Shown here: positions 46,058 to 57,976 of the stretch, one piece after another
Layout of the letters: each line of letters begins with the position of its first letter
Position numbering within the stretch: the first letter of the stretch is position 1
Origin: Primulina eburnea
Lineage: Eukaryota > Streptophyta > Magnoliopsida > Lamiales > Gesneriaceae
Assembly (NCBI RefSeq): GCF_022965805.1
Contig: NC_133103.1
Span: 25,631,462-25,695,461, forward strand
Reading direction: 5' to 3'
Length of the DNA stretch: 64,000 nucleotides
Position numbers and translations under genes: made by a program
Notes under the pieces: model-generated
Told to the model about the DNA's origin: nothing
What the model saw: the letters and a program-made list of their open reading frames with translations, nothing else
The model's database searches: none

Positions 46058-48806
46058 TGTGACGTCCCGTAAATTTGAGGTCCACATGAACCGCATGCGT
46101 GCATTTTATTAATTCATCATGTATTTTATTAAATGGTTTTAAAGCATGTTTATTTCATTAATTGTGTTTTAATTCATGATATATGAATTTGCATTGTTTT
46201 AAATTATTATATGTTTATTTGATGCATGTTGAAAATATTTTCTCGAGTTTCATGTTTCAGGCGATTACTCGAGGCGGGATCGAGGAAAGAACCGGTGACG
46301 ATTTTTAGCAATTTAAAGGGTGGTATTTTATTTTAAGTTTAAGATGAGGTATTTTAAATAATTTATTTAGTTTTAGTATTTTTAAAAGCCTAATTTATTT
46401 ATTTAGTGATTTTAGAGTTTAAAACATTTAAATCTAGCATTTTGTGTGGGTTTGTTATTTTAATTAAGACAATTGAGGGAGTTAGTGTTTGATTAACTTT
46501 AAATTAGTGGTCAATTTATTATTAAGCAATTTAATTCCCATGATTAACCACTAAACTCACACACTCACACTTTTACACACACCTAACTCACACACTAACA
46601 CACGGCAACTCACAACACACACACAAACATATTTCTATTTCAATTCTTTTTGAAGAAAACCTAGGTTTCTAAGAAACCTAGCAGCCGCCCCCTTCCCCTT
46701 TAATTTCCAGCAGGTTTTTGTTCGATTTTATTGCAAGAAAATCGCCTCACGTTCGTCCCGGATCAACCTCGCTTCTATCTCCGCTTCGGTGACGCCGTTA
46801 CGGTATTTTTAAATATCAAAAGGCACGTATAATCTGTTCTTTCTGCATCGATCTTGTCATAGTATGCGTCGTGTTATTTTATGCGTGAAAATACATGTGT
46901 GACGTTCGTCGTTTGAGCGGAAAATGGCTTGAATGCGTTTGAAATACTTTTTAGATCTGAAATCTCGTAACTTACTGTTCTGATGAAAACTGCGATTTTT
47001 CTGTCAGGATTTTGAGAAAACTTTCAACTAGAAAATTGTAGAACTTTTCGATACCTTCGATTTGATATAAAATTCGAGATTTTTGGATAAAAATTGGGTG
47101 AGTTATGATGTTTTTCGTGGGACTGCTCAAACTGCGACTTTTACAAAAATTGTGTTCTTGAAGTTTTTGTTGCAGGCTTCGTTGGGGATCGACGGGTGAT
47201 CGTTGCTGCGTCTAGGTATGATTAGTGTGATGTTGGGATGTTATTTGATACGTCGTATAGTGTCGATAGACACTCGAATGCGTTAGGAGTCGTGGGAAAC
47301 GAATTGGTGTCAATTGCTATGCTTTGAATTGTATGTGTTGTAAGGTGAACTCATTGCTTTGGGTGTTTGTACGAATTTGGTTGATGTTATGGCATGCTAA
47401 GGTGGGTCTCGGGGTGTCGTTTCATAGTCCGTGTAATCGAGTCTAGGATGTTCAGCAAAGCATGTACAATAATTTCGTAAGTTCGCGACCACAATAGGTA
47501 CACGGACCTGAACACGGACCCTGGCACGGGGTCCGTTACCCTCCCCTTTCCGAGTACTCCCTTCACAGTAGGTACACGGACCCTGACCCGGACCTATAGA
47601 CGGGGTCCGTGCCCTTCTTTTTCGACACACACACCAGGCAGTACCTACACGGACCCTTACCCGGACCCTGACACGGGGTCCGTGCCTTTGCTTTCCTTCG
47701 GTGTCTATTTCCAGAGCCTACACGGACCCCTACACGGATGTAGGTACGGGGTCCGTGTCCTTCATTTTTCGGAAAATAATTTAGTATTCTTTGAGGTTAG
47801 ACGTCATGGTTTAGTGCAAGGATTATCAAGGTCGTGTCATGGGAAATTTTAGAATGCCCTAAGTAATGATTGAACTCGAGAGTAAGTATGATTTCTACGC
47901 TAAGTTATGCAAGTTAAGTATGCAAATTCATGCTAGTATGTGCAGCAACGGCCCTAGTTGAAGTCCAACGAATCCCTCAACGCCAGGTAAGTAGGTATGA
48001 CGTGCAAAGGAAATATTTTAAGTTTTTCAGGTATGCTAAATGTCTTGTGACCAAATTATGAATGAGTTTGGAAGTCGGTGAACGTGGCCGAGGACCTCTC
48101 CACCCCGTTAAATTATGAACGGGTTAGATCGTGGTTGGAAAGCGTTAAATTATGAACGGGGATCTCATGTATGTGGCAGTGGATACGTCCCTGTCATCCC
48201 AGTACTATGGTTTGTCTGATCAGGCGTTTATTATGTATGGGTCACTTGCTTTGAAACATCCTCTACGCAAAATAATGAAGTTATGTATGTTCAAGTATGT
48301 TCAAGTAGGCAGCATGTTTATGAAAAGTTTAAGTTATGGCACGTCGAAGTATGTATGTACGTATGTTCAAGTTTTAATACGCAAGTTCAAGTTTCAAGTT
48401 ATGTATGTCCTATTTTAAAGTTGCATGTGATTTTATTATGTAGTACTCGTTATCCCAGTTTATACGTGTTGAGTCTTTAGACTCACTAGACTTGATCGAT
48501 GCAGGTGAGTATGTTGATGAGGAGACAGGAGGTGGTGACCAAGGGGCAGGCTTGGACTGAGCGGGAGGCTAAACCCGAGGACCGCAATGCTTACGTTTTA
48601 TGAAAAGTTTCAAAATACTCTGAATTTTAAATATCTGGATGCGAAATATTTTGAGACAGTTTCTTTTAGCAAAAATTTTAATGGTGACGGATGATTTTGA
48701 GATCTATTTTTATGAATGTTGAGTGACGACCGTATGGATGTTTACATTTAAGAAAATTTTTAATTCTTCCGCATTTTTTTTTAGTATGAAAATACGGTAC
48801 GTTACA
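46058..48806 (+). repeat. 3' LTR of F
   Basis: 2749 bp, complete version of the family LTR. Contains the 73-bp array (47501-47761) and GAGTCTTTAGACTC at 48471-48484. Open frames inside (47397-47630 minus, 48152-48480 plus) follow repeats and are not supported as genes. Confidence 0.9.
47501..47761 (+). promoter_or_regulatory. 73-bp tandem array of CACGGACC / GGGGTCCGTG palindromes in F
   Basis: CACGGAC starts at 47501, 47575, 47648 and 47721, spacing 74, 73 and 73. Each unit has one or two CACGGACC followed by GGGGTCCGT about 20-30 bases on, forming an inverted pair. Confidence 0.85.
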
Positions 48807-50726
48807 GGTAGAGTCCTAATGCAACTAGGAGTCCTAGATAAGCTAGAAAGCACTCACGCACATGCATATGCAATCTGGTCTGTAGTTCAGCAGGCTTTTT
48901 GAGAGGGTTAGGGTCATGTTTTTGGGCTGGGCTTGGTCAGTATGGTCCCTAGGTGGTTTGGCTAGGTTTTGGTTCAATGTGGCTCGGGCGTGGCTCGAGT
49001 AAATTGGGAGATGGCTCGACATGTTTGTCGATGTGCCAAAAACGAGGTTAATTAAACTAAAATTGAATCCATGGGTCCAAGGGTGTGGATCATGACTTGG
49101 AAGGGTAGAATAAATCTTAAAGATGTTATGTTTAAAATTTGGGATCAAATTATTGAGTTTTGGATTTATTCGGGATTTAATCGCCACACGAAACGTTAAT
49201 TAACGAATTAATTGAAACGCCTAGGTTTAAGCTTCATAAAATTTTGAAAAATCACATTTAAGCTTAAATAATTATTAGAAGTCTAAGTTTTTAATACGGG
49301 AATTTTATATTAAGGTTTGGTGTAATTCGGGATTTAAAACGCAGTAATACGTCTTATTTAAATATTAAATTAAAAGGGCCTTATTTAAGCTAAATAAAAT
49401 TATGGAAAAATTCATGTAAGCTTAATAATTATTTGGGACATGTTAGAGTCAAGAAATCAAGAAAACAGGTCGAAATAAAAAATGTCGAGTCCAGGGGTAA
49501 AACGGTCATTTTACACCTAAAAATTTAGTAAACATAATGGCAGTGCCTTAAATGCTATTTTTATGATATTATGATAATTTTTAAATGTTTATGAAATGTT
49601 CATGATTAAAATATGATTTTTAAATGTCTAAGGGATTTTTATGATTTAAGTAAGACATTTAAAAGACATGTTGCATGCTTGTTTTCAAAAACAAAATGTT
49701 ATGTTATGCATGATTTTTATAAAGTGATGAGAATGTAAATGTTGAAGGAAGTGAAGTGATTGTTACTAATTCGTTAATGTTGGCGACGTCGTGAGGGTTA
49801 TGGTCCCAGTGAGAGCCCGACGATCGTGTTTCCATCATTATGAATATGTGGTAATGGTTTTGTGGTCACGGTAAGAATGGGAATATCGTGAGAGGAAAGG
49901 CCCCAGAGAGAGCCCATTCATGGGAAAAGGCCCAGAGGGAGCCCCGACGATCGTATTTCTATTCGAAAAATGATAGGCCAGTGCCCAGTTGACCGATGAG
50001 AGTGTTGCTGGTGTCCCCCGCCACCCAATACTGTGGTTACATATAGATGGATCCATCGATTTATGATCATGATCAGAAAAGTCACAATTAACGATCTGAA
50101 TTCAACAAAAGAAAAATAAAAGAAAAAATATTTATGATCATGAAAAATGTTTAAGGTCATGTCATGTTGAGGAAAAAAGAAAACGGTTAAGGTTTATGAA
50201 ATGCATGTCATGAAAATGTTTATGCTTAAGTTTATGCATCTTCATGAAAACGATATTTTAAGTACAAGTATTTTTCACTGTTATATGTTGATTGTATTAC
50301 GTATTATTTGTTATAAAGATTATGGTGTGTTGAGTCTTTAGACTCACTAGGTGTGATGGGTGTAGGTGAGGTTGACGGAGGACTTGACGGATGATTTGAC
50401 TGGACTGATGGCGCACACAACCCGAGGACCAAAGCTTCTACTTTTCCGCATTTACGATTATGAATTATGAATTATGTTAAAGATTTTAAGACTATTTAAT
50501 TATGCTTTTTGAGAGATTTTTGAGAGGTTTAGTATGGGCTATACTTTTCAAATTTATTGCTTTTAGGTGTGGTAAAACAGCTGACGATTTCATTTTTATG
50601 ACTAGTGCACTTGATATTTAAAATGTTGGTTGGTTGGTGTTTTATTTTAAGGAGTAAAATATTTTATAAAAATATTTTCATGTTGTAAATATACATGGCC
50701 GAAAATTGAGTGTTTTAAAAAAAAAA

Positions 50727-52011
50727 TCCTAGTACTTTTGAAGCAATAAAAAGAGTAGATGTTTCAAAAAATACCACCGCAATGGAGTTCCCAAGATAAA
50801 AGAAAATTTTTGAATGAGGTAAAAAAATTTTATTGGAATGATCCGTACCTGTTCAAGTATTGTCCAGATCAAATTTTTCGACGTTGCATACCCGACAATG
50901 AGATAAGTTGTGTCATTAAATTTTGTCATTCAGAAGCATGCGGAGGACATTTTTCTTCAAAGAAAACGTGTGCAAAAATCTTGCAGTGTGGATTTTATTG
51001 GCCCACTTTATTTAAAGATACCCACGAAATCTGCAAGATCTTTGAAAATTGTCAAAAATTGGGTGTGATTTCAAAAAGAAACATGATGCCTTTGAATCCT
51101 ATCATTGAAATTGAAATCTTTGACTGTTGGGGAATTGATTTTATGAGACCTTTTCCATCGTCGTTTGGATACTTGTATATTTTAGTTGTAGTTGATTATG
51201 TTTCCAAATGGATAGAGGCAATTCCATGTCGAACAAATGATCATAAAATCGTCATCAAATTTTTGAAAGAAAATATTTTTAGTAGATTTGGAATTCCTCG
51301 AGCCATGATAAGTGGTGAGAGAACTCAATTTGTTAATAAACCATTTGCTTCATTAATGAAAAAAATATGGTATTACTCACAAAGTAAATACTCCTTATCA
51401 CCATCAAACAAATGGACAAGTTGAATTAGCTAATAGGGAGATAAAGCAAATTTTTGAAAAAAATTGTTAAACCAAATAGAAAAAATTGGTATATGCGACT
51501 TAATGATGCACTTTGTGCATATCAGACAGCTTTTAAAACATCATTGAAAATTTCTCCCTATAGATTGGTTTACGGAAAACATTGTCATTTGCCTGTGGAA
51601 TTGGAACATAAAGCTTATTGAGCGATCAAATTTTTTAATTCAAGAATGGATGATTGCAACAAATTGAGCAAATTGCAATTTAATGAACGTGATGAACTCA
51701 GAAATGATGCGTATGAGAATTCAATGATTGAGCAAAAATCAAATCATTTCATGATAAAACCATTCTTAGAAAATCTTTTGAGATTGGTAAAAAAGTTTTG
51801 CTTTGTAATTTTCGAATTCACATATTCCTAGGAAAATTACGATCAAGATGGACAGACCCATATGTTGTAAAGAATGTGTATCCTTATGGAGCTGTGCATA
51901 TTGAAAATCCTAAAAATGGTGATGTTTTTTAAAGTAAATGGACAAAGACTTGAACCGTTTTTAGAAAACGAAATCTTTCAAAAAGAGTTTATTTCCCTTT
52001 CCGATCCTTAA
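50727..52011 (+). pseudogene. pol: pol of B, 3' part: integrase
   Basis: The zinc domain H-S-E-A-C-G-G-H with C-x...C is at about 50928-51060, then W-G-I-D-F with catalytic Asp near 51137. At the second catalytic site the text reads I-S-G-E-R-T, with Gly where Asp is expected. Frame changes lie near 51375 and 51460, with further stops near 51620; the third acidic site falls after the first of these. The integrase tail ends with TAA at 52009-52011. Confidence 0.88.
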
Positions 52012-52183
52012 ATTTTTATTTTGCATTTAATTTTGTTTGCTTTTATTTCAGGTTTCCTTAATCTTTTTATTTTGCCGGTTAAATTGCCTATAACGGTACT
52101 CTGTGACTCTCATAGTCGGTTAAATCAGTTTCTCACAATTGTTGATACAAAAATAAAAAAAAAAGTATTCTTTTCTTTTCAAA
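52012..52183 (+). other. Short spacer after pol of B
   Basis: T-rich leader-like stretch; no palindrome array comparable to that of A is visible here. Confidence 0.5.
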
Positions 52184-52700
52184 ATGGATGAAATTCTCTC
52201 AAAAATTTGTAAATATTTTCCCTCTGTTTCTGAAAATGTTCTAAGAAAAATTTATGCAGGTAGGTGAGAAAGATTGAGTTTGCTAATGCAAAAAGGAATT
52301 CCAGAAGATATTCGTCTTGTAATAGAAGTTAAGGTCCGATTAGGAGGAGAAGTTCCACAGTCATTGCTCATTCCTTATTTGTCATAAGTGTGCAAGATGG
52401 ACTTGTGACAAACGATGTAGATCTTTGGTATATGTTTCCAATAATAGAGAAGATAAAATTGGTTTCATTAAGAATGGGCTGAGTAGAGTCTTTAGATGAC
52501 ATCTTATTGACTCTTGAGGCGCATTCTAGTGGACACATGCATATTGAACTTTTCCGTTTATGGAAACAATTATAAGATGAGCGTCATAGTCTTGGGAATC
52601 CGACTAAAAAAGATCATGTTTTCCAATTTATAAGAAAATTGGATGGGAAGCATATTCTCGACTCATAGAAAGCGTTGAAGCCGTTTCTGGACATAAAACC
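52184..52700 (+). pseudogene. Relic of an unknown cysteine-rich ORF in B
   Basis: ATG at 52184 opens M-D-E-I-L-S-K-I-C-K-Y-F and runs on with one early TGA (52265). Near 52375 the frame shifts to a cysteine cluster C-H-K-C-A-R-W-T-C-D-K-R-C (52380-52418), spacing C-x2-C-x4-C-x3-C, which could bind zinc. Several TGA or TAG codons follow (52490-52560). I do not recognise the family. It stands in the accessory position between integrase and the LOG-like relic. Confidence 0.5.
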
Positions 52701-52876
52701 AGAGGAAAATTGTGAGCCACAATCACACTACTGTTTATATGCATGTGTGTCATTATTTTTTTTACTATTTATTCTGCTTACAGCAGTGACCCATAGTTTT
52801 GTCATGATAACATATTACCTCTATACAATCTCTCATCTTTCTCTCTATTTTCGTAGACCAAAAATGAAGTAAAAAC

Positions 52877-53514
52877 ATGGCTAGATCCTCTGCAAAAACA
52901 TTGAAAAATATTTGTGTATTTTTTGGGTCAAGTCCTGGAAAAAATGAAGTGTTTGTAGAAGTAACGAATAATCTTTGAAAGATATTGGTTGAGAGAAAAA
53001 TTCACTTGGTATATGGGGGAGGTAATATTGGGTTAATGGGATCTGTTTCCACATCTGCTAATCTTTGAGGTAGTCAGGTTTTGGGTATTATTCCTATAGC
53101 TTTAGCTGAAGGAAATATTACAAGTGTTACAATCGGGGAGGAATTAAAAGTTTCTTCTATGTATGAAAAAATCACCAAAATGATTGAAAATTTTGATGCT
53201 TTTATCGCACTGCCAGGTGGTTTTGGTACATTAGAAAAAAAATTTCACACTGTTTCTTGGGCACAACTTAATATCCATAATAAACCTATGTGCTTGTTGA
53301 ATATCAATAATTATTATGACAGTTTGTTGACATTTCTTGATTAAGTTGTGGCACAAAATTTCATTTCAGAAAATTTATGAAGGATGCTCATCGCTGCTTC
53401 GACTGCTGAACAATTAATTGATGATTTGGAAGATTTTTTTATAAGCCTGATCCGTTGATAACAAAGATCAATTGGTCGCAATCAAGCGGTAAGAAAAGAA
53501 AGTTGGATCATTGA
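52877..53514 (+). pseudogene. LOG-like cytokinin riboside 5'-monophosphate phosphoribohydrolase relic inside B
   Basis: LOG enzymes release active cytokinin bases from their nucleotides in the cytosol. From ATG 52877 the frame reads V-F-F-G-S-S-P-G-K, then L-V-Y-G-G-G-N-I-G-L-M-G, G-I-I-P-x-A-L, F-I-A-L-P-G-G-F-G-T-L-E, W-A-Q-L-N-I-H-N-K-P and L-L-N-I-N-N-Y-Y, in the order and spacing of the whole plant LOG family of about 210 residues. Stops are at 52976 (TGA), 53066 (TGA), 53342 (TAA) and 53378 (TGA), and the frame shifts in the T-run near 53434-53440 before a C-terminus ending at 53512-53514. The Glu that closes the P-G-G-x-G-T-x-x-E motif is Lys, and the conserved Arg upstream is also Lys, so it would be inactive. 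It has no introns, whereas plant LOG genes have several, which points to capture from RNA. Confidence 0.85.
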
Positions 53515-54696
53515 TTCAAAAGTCGTGGATTGGTTTCTATTTGTTTAAGTTTGTTATCTTCAATAAAATTCTAGGTGATATCACTTTCATTATGTACTCT
53601 TTATTAATAGTTATTTTGACATTAGGGACAATGTCATATTCTGATTAGGGGGAGAACAAATATATAAAAAATATTTAAAAATATGATTTAAAAAAAATGT
53701 TTATTGTTTGTATCTTAGTATTTTTTGCAAAAATATCATTACATTATATGTTTGAAAGGTTTAAATTAGAAAATGTATTAATCTATCTAAGGATGTTGAA
53801 AATTTTAATTTGAAAAAAAATCAATTTTAATATTTTGATCACTATAAAAATATGATTTATGAAATATTTTTGAATGATTAACCATTGTGATAAAATCAGT
53901 TATTAAATTATATGACCTAAGACATACCTGATAAGAGTGCCTAAATTTTTTTAACACATATTTTGTGAGTGAGTAGAGAAGATTGAGAAAACAGCTTGCG
54001 AGCCTTTATTGATCATCAGAGAGGCTATCTATTGTTTAGATTTTGGGTTCTTATTTTGAAAAAAAAAATGATATTTCCTGGAAAAAAAGAGAAAAAAAAT
54101 TAAAGAAAGATGATGAAGATCTATGTAATTTTTTAGTTATATTCTAAGACCCATTTATCTCATAAAAATAAAAAAAAAGAAAAAAAAAGAGAAAAATATA
54201 CTGTACAAATTAAATAAATATGTGGTCAAGAAGTATAAACTTAGTCTGATTCCAATATTAAAAAAAAAAGATTAGGAAAAAATATATAATAAGAACAACT
54301 AGATTTTGAATCAACGAATTTCCTATCTTTTGATTATTTTGGCTCGTTTGTCTGTCTGCATTCTGTAAACCATTTTCCTGAGCATTTATCTGTATTCCAA
54401 CTCCATGAGAGAATTGAAATATTTATTAACCTGTGAGGATATGGAGTTGAGAATCTTACTAGGAATTTCTGAAGGCCATGTACATTTAACTACCTGAAAA
54501 TAAGCTTTGAATTGATCAGTTCAGATTATTTCATAAATTATAATTATAATGATATTGATATAACTTTGACAGTTTTCAAATTTAATTTAAACACTTGGAT
54601 AGTTCCGATTACATTTCTGTTTTAATTTATCAATATGTTTTGTATTGCTATTAACGCTTAAATTGCTAGGGACTAGCAATAAGATGGTTGGGAGTG
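53515..54696 (+). other. Non-coding spacer of B before its 3' LTR
   Basis: AT-rich with poly-A runs. A purine tract ATTAGGGGGAGAAC at 53643-53656 follows GGGACAATGTCA; a decayed second tract AAGATGGTTGGGAGTG (54681-54696) abuts the LTR. No ORF. Confidence 0.75.
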
Positions 54697-55690
54697 TGAT
54701 AAAGATAAAAATTTGTTTATTAGTTAAATGTTTTATAATATAAATTTATAGTTTTTGTTTTATTAAATGTTTAAATATTATATTTTTTATAATAAATTGT
54801 ATAAAATATAAGTTGTTGTGTAATTCTAAGTTTTTACTATTTTTATAGGTTCGATAAAACAAGAATAACATTGGCGTTGCAAATGAGATTAAGATGATTC
54901 TTGGACTTGTAAAAAATTGATGTTAATATCTACAATATTGGTAGCAAATATCATATAAAATTCTTCTCACATGTGGGATCAAATTAAGCAACAAATAAAG
55001 TTAACAAAGAAGTGACAGTTTTACCGTGCTCTAGCATTTTGACCATATCTCTCAAATTACTTGGTCAAATGGTTAAAAACAAATACCACAATTCAAAAAC
55101 TCAATTATCTACATGTTTTGATTTATGTGGAAAATAAAATTCGGATGAAAAGATTTTCAAAAGTGATGTGTATTAAAATATAATTTCTTGGAACACCAAT
55201 ATAATGAATTGCGATATCTTTCATTTTATGAACAAACCTTTGAGTTCATAATATTTCTCTCTTTGGTTTTTCTTTATTTCTTCATTTAAATATAATTAGT
55301 TTGTTAATTTATATTCAAAGTTTTACACTTTGAATAATGAATAGTTAACTTCCAAAGTTGAGACGAAAAAGTGAAACTCTTGGCATGATAATAAGATTAT
55401 TAAAAGGTAAGAATCTATGTTTTATATTATTTAATCATTATTTATTGTTTATGTTATATTTATTTCTTTAAGCATTATTATACCCTATTTATAAGTGAAA
55501 GTTTTGATTTATTGTTGCTATATGTTACATTAAATTATTGGAACCATTTAAATGTTAGTTCGATATTACCAACTATTTAAAATGGATGCCTTGATTTATT
55601 ATATATGAATATATCATAATATTATTTTTTTGGTACCATTTAAATGTTAGTTTGGTTTTACCAACCATTTAAAGTTGGAACCTTGATTAG

Positions 55691-55751
<61 letters not shown>

Positions 55752-55961
55752 AAACACTAAATCAAGGTTCCAACTTTAAATGATTATATCACAATAAATA
55801 CTTGACAACATTTATAAGTTTTGGTATATATACTTATAAGACAATAATATAATATAAATAGGATTTTATTATATATGAATATATCATAATATTATTTTTT
55901 TGGTACCATTTAAATGTTAGTTTGGTTTTACCAACCATTTAAAGTTGGAACCTTGATTTAG

Positions 55962-56001
<40 letters not shown>

Positions 56002-56431
56002 TATATATATTTGTAAACACTAAATCAAGGTTCCAACTTTAAATGATTATATCACAATAAATACTTGACAACATTTATAAGTTTTGGTATATATACTTAT
56101 AAGACAATAATATATAATATAAATAGGATTTTTTAATATTATGGAATCATTTTATTAAGTGAATTTCAATAATGCTCATTAATGTTAACTTTATTAAAAT
56201 ACAAAGAGTGGATTCTTTAATCTAAACTACTTAAATTAAAATTTGAACAACTAAAAATTACCAAATAAAGATTCAAACAATTAAACGAAAAAAACAAAAA
56301 CAAAAACAAAAAGATATTGCAGTGGACTTGTAATTATCTTAGCTTTCTTGTGGATACGATATTCAAACTCACTGAATTATACTACTTGTGGACAACCTGC
56401 TCTTGGGAGTGCAACAATCAGAGTCGCATCA
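54697..56431 (+). repeat. 3' LTR of B, with duplicated TA cassette
   Basis: 1735 bp. A cassette of about 250 bp is present twice (about 55615-55865 and 55880-56130). Each contains AAAGTTGGAACCTTGATT, a TA run and the reversed AATCAAGGTTCCAACTTT. The 5' LTR has one simpler version without the inverted arm (36240-36420). Confidence 0.88.
55694..55748. repeat. TA microsatellite in 3' LTR of B
   Basis: Uninterrupted TA repeat of about 27 units; a shorter one lies at 55967-56000. Both sit at the tip of an inverted repeat. Confidence 0.95.
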
Positions 56432-56436
56432 TTATA

Positions 56437-57976
56437 AGGAATGGTAATCAAGGACATTGTAGGATGAATCAATATTGGGCTTGAAAATCTAAGCATTAGT
56501 CGAATAATGCTGTGGCAAATTAAGAATTTAGAGTGATAACGATTTAAGGTATAGTTGATCAATCAGTCGAGTTTTAAGGGTAGACATTTAATTAACCTAT
56601 TTTTGGGAACATAATTTTGATGTATCATAAGTTTCAGTCACGGTCTTTAAGAGTTAAAATTATATCTTTATTAGAGTTGAATATTTTTTTTTTCAAATAA
56701 AAGTCAGGTATGATTGATGTTTAGGTTACTTGAGAGACATATGTAAAAAGTGAGAGAGACACCATGTCTGGGGGAAATTAAAAATGTCGTTCATAAAAGC
56801 TTAGTAATATAGTGATGTTTAGAAGTGAGTATATATGGTATACATGAACATTTAGATGTCATGCTTTATAAAGAATAAAGGCAGTTGAGGAATTTTTGAA
56901 ATTCATTAAGAAACTTAGTATTAAGCGGGTATGTTTGTTGGAATTAGTTTATCAAATATTATTTGGCTTGGGTAAGTTTGAATTTCAAGTTTATGAGATA
57001 GATGTTCATATGAAAATTTTGGGGGAAATAAAAACAAAAAGAAATTAGTTGTGTTCAACATAGGTTACCAAATGACGAATATTAATATTTTTATCGAGTA
57101 AGAAATCTAAAATCTTAATACGAGAATTCTAGAACGCTAAGGGTTATAAGAGATGTTGATTTATTAGAGTTAGTCTAATGCTACTATGAGATAACTTATT
57201 AAGTTTTCTACGCTAATATTTATTAAGCATTAAGGATACGAAAGAATGCAACATTTGTCTCGAGGAGGAAAGTCCCAGGGTCTGAGGCCTCCACTTTATT
57301 GTAATTTGGAAGAGAATAATTTAAGCATGTAATTGATGCTAGAAATGTTTTATTATATAGGTAGAAGATTGATATCGTGTATTCGGGTTTCATGGATTAA
57401 CGTTACTCGAGGTTTAAGATTTACAACAATTTAATATTTAATATGTACTTATAAATAGTTAAGTTACGTAAGTTTGGTGCCGTAAGATAAAGATTCGATT
57501 CAAAGATCTTAGGCTAATATTATTACAGGGTTGAGATAAGGCTTAACCTTTAAGTGCATTACCGAGGATAGAAGTCGGTCAGTAAATTTTGGTGCTACGG
57601 TTTCTTAAGTCGAACTACATAAATGCCACTGTAATAGATCGATGAGCATTACAGGTATAGTGTAAGGAAAGTAAGGTGCGATAAGTTTGGGGACATCCAT
57701 CTCTAGTATAAGGAATTGCAAGATAGGTCAAAACTCCAGATCGTAATAGAATATAACTAAGTCGTCGGAAGTCGTTCTAAGTGGCGATTCGCAATCGAGG
57801 ATTCTGTAGGAAATTTAGTTCGGATTGAGAAGATGTAAGGACAGCTTAACAATTATTTCATCAGACAGCATAAGCGTGGATTATTGGGATACTAGAATCA
57901 CGAGTCTAAATTTTTATTTTTTTTTATTACTAGGGAGCGGATTTTGGGGACGAAATTCATTTTAAGAGAGATAGAT
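56437..57976 (+). other. D interior, third piece
   Basis: Non-coding; homologous to about 44595-46057 of F in order. It ends with GGGGACGAAATTC and a decayed purine tract TTTTAAGAGAGATAGAT (57960-57976) before the 3' LTR. A tRNA-like trace ATCAGACAGCATAAGCGTGG is at 57860-57879. Confidence 0.8.

Larger units (their letters stand above)
42229..48806 (+). mobile_element. Element F: non-coding LTR retrotransposon (LARD-like)
   Basis: LTRs at 42229-43262 and 46058-48806, TSD GGTAG at 42224-42228 and 48807-48811, primer site after the first LTR and purine tract before the second. The 2.8-kb interior has no ORF over 95 codons. It is the youngest insertion of the a-D-B-E-F stack; aligned LTR parts differ by roughly 1.5 percent by eye. 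Confidence 0.92.
40863..50721 (+). repeat. Solo LTR E, split by F
   Basis: It starts TGTAACGCCCC and shares scattered blocks with the LTRs of D and F, including GAGTCTTTAGACTC at 50332-50345. Without F it is about 3.3 kb, the same size as the D LTR. No primer site follows; instead the B pol frame resumes. The TSD is probably AAAAA (40858-40862 and 50722-50726), but the A-run makes the right edge uncertain, and the usual CA end is missing. The open frames at 41611-42218 lack protein features. Confidence 0.75.
35286..56431 (+). mobile_element. Element B: Athila-type Ty3/gypsy retrotransposon carrying a LOG-like gene, split by E and F
   Basis: LTRs at 35286-36707 and 54697-56431, TSD TTATA at 35281-35285 and 56432-56436; F shows the uninterrupted site near 44590. 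Order is LTR, tRNA-Asp-like primer site, gag, pol, cysteine-rich relic, LOG-like relic, spacer with two purine tracts, LTR. All frames are broken, so it is much older than A. The bases before the 3' LTR (GGGACTAGCA then a purine tract) resemble those of A. Confidence 0.9.

Noticed and set aside
48152..48480. Possible small genes in the 3' LTR of F
   Set aside because: The text is a loose repeat of AAGTATGT and TTCAAGTT and is not conserved in the other LTRs.
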